A DNA stretch of 64,000 bases. Origin: JBICIG01 sp043101605. Lineage in GTDB: Bacteria; Planctomycetota; Phycisphaerae; Phycisphaerales; UBA1924. The stretch covers positions 39,748-103,747 of the forward strand of contig JBICIG010000106.1 in the NCBI GenBank assembly GCA_043101605.1, in the 5' to 3' direction. Below the pieces are notes generated by a model. That model made no database searches and was not told the DNA's origin. It saw nothing but the letters and a program-made list of their open reading frames with translations. The position numbers and the translations under genes are program-made. Each line of letters opens with the position of its first letter. Position 1 is the stretch's first letter. Shown here in pieces: positions 62,783 to 64,000 of the stretch.

Positions 62783-62810
62783 ATCGCCGATAATACATGT
62801 TCTGTAAAAT
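62783..62810. other. dif-like 28-bp sequence in an AT-rich patch
   Basis: The 28 bases fit the XerCD recombination site layout: an 11-base arm ending GATAA, a six-base centre, and the arm TTCTGTAAAAT, which matches nine of eleven positions of the E. coli XerD arm TTATGTTAAAT. It stands out as AT-rich in a GC-rich gap upstream of hutH. Alternatively it is part of the hutH promoter. Confidence 0.3.
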
Positions 62811-62874
62811 AGACACGAGGCAAGGCCGGGCCCGGGCGAAGGCCAGGCCGTCGTGCGGACGGCGTGCTGTCCGG

Positions 62875-63390
62875 TCAGAGCTTCTCGGCCGTCAGCGGGT
62901 ACGCAGTCTGCACCACGGCGTGGTTCTCGTCGACACGCTTGAGCTTGAAGAAGATCCCGTAGGCTTGGAAGAAATCGCTCGACCGGACCACTCCACCTGA
63001 TCCGCGGAACGCGGTCAAAGCCGTCTGGTTCCGGCTCGTGAGCGCAACCTTGGCAGCGGCCGAGTCCTGCCCGCGATCGAGCACCGCCGCGGCCGCCGCC
63101 GATCCCGCAGGAGACGCAAGGGCTTCATTGAGCGCTTCCATCGCGTCGCCCTCGGACGCGAAGGTTCCGGATTCGCGCGGGCCGCCGGCTGCAACGCGCT
63201 GGCTGTGCATGCCGACATCGAGCCCGATGTGCCGCTCGGAGTGAGCCAGCGGCCCTCGGTCGGCCGGGATGGGCATGCCCGAAGCCCAAGGCACCGCCCG
63301 GAACCCGCCGCCGCGGGCAAGGCGTGTCACAACGATTCGGGGGATCCGGAGGGCTTCCTGGATGCTTCGGGGTCCGCCAAGTCCGCCCAT
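62875..63390 (-). CDS. Hypothetical protein of unknown function
   Basis: A 171-residue protein I do not recognise. It is rich in Ala, Gly and Arg with no signal peptide or clear domain. A helical middle (AMEALNEALASPAGSAAAAAVLDRG) leads to a C-terminal strand-rich end (DFFQAYGIFFKLKRVDENHAVVQTAYPLTAEKL). ATG 63390 is preferred to an upstream TTG. It lies between proS (upstream on the same strand) and hutH. Coding support is weaker than for its neighbours, but the C-terminal 60 residues look like a real folded domain. Confidence 0.5.
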   Translation of the reverse strand: MGGLGGPRSIQEALRIPRIVVTRLARGGGFRAVPWASGMPIPADRGPLAHSERHIGLDVGMHSQRVAAGGPRESGTFASEGDAMEALNEALASPAGSAAAAAVLDRGQDSAAAKVALTSRNQTALTAFRGSGGVVRSSDFFQAYGIFFKLKRVDENHAVVQTAYPLTAEKL

Positions 63391-63459
63391 GTCCAATCTC
63401 CTCAGGGTCGTCCGGGGGGGCTGCTCGGCGACTCGCCCCCCTCGATTCGCTTGGTCCGT

Positions 63460-64000
<541 letters not shown>

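Overview
The window is G+C-rich bacterial chromosome that most resembles a planctomycete of the Phycisphaerae type. The signs are Tat-exported Gfo/Idh oxidoreductases, DUF1080 and TIM-barrel sugar enzymes, exported proteins ending in PEP-CTERM-like tails, others ending in paired dockerin-like 'DLTGSSDPND' modules, and a lipoprotein sulfatase with a maturase-like protein. This assignment rests on family content; no rRNA is present. About 51 protein genes and one tRNA are packed with short gaps and many start/stop overlaps. I saw no insertion sequence, prophage or CRISPR array.

Layout. 1-9.2 kb: partial asnB, small unknown proteins and a TPR lipoprotein, then a methyl-cycle block (ArsR-methyltransferase fusion, ahcY, metF), a PuuD-like amidotransferase and a DUF4340 protein. 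9.2-16.7 kb: purD, then a tightly coupled six-gene lipid operon (delta-9-type desaturase, COG2907 flavoprotein, DUF1365, cyclopropane-synthase-like methyltransferase, DUF1295 membrane protein, second methyltransferase). 16.8-29.4 kb: sugar oxidation genes (three TIM-barrel isomerase/epimerase-like proteins, four Gfo/Idh oxidoreductases, a DUF1080 protein, an MFS transporter, ApbE and a membrane protein with one CxxCH site). 29.6-41.8 kb: a short His/Cys-rich exported protein, a prepilin-like protein, two exported paralogues with different sorting tails, ppc, an NhaC-type antiporter, an unknown HTH protein, and two more exported surface proteins. 41.9-52.6 kb: a helical exported protein, then a signalling and sulfatase cluster (propeller sensor kinase, FixJ-type regulator, lone receiver, DUF3313 lipoprotein, FGE-like protein, sulfatase, outer-membrane protein). 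52.8-64 kb: tRNA-Ile(CAU), glnN, trpA, map, the histidine degradation set hutI-hutG/hutU/hutH, an unknown gene and the 3' part of proS.

How the parts may work together. SAM used by the lipid methyltransferases would be recycled by AhcY and MetF, whose upstream regulator gene has a promoter overlapped by a perfect palindrome. The sugar block resembles pathways that oxidise a glycoside to a 3-keto sugar, cleave it with DUF1080 and TIM-barrel enzymes, and feed electrons to the envelope. In the sulfatase cluster the same two-part DNA motif lies upstream of the lone receiver gene and of the sulfatase gene, suggesting a shared operator. On the + strand G exceeds C in the left part and C exceeds G in the right part, on both coding strands. 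This fits a replication terminus inside the window, and one dif-like sequence lies near 62.8 kb.
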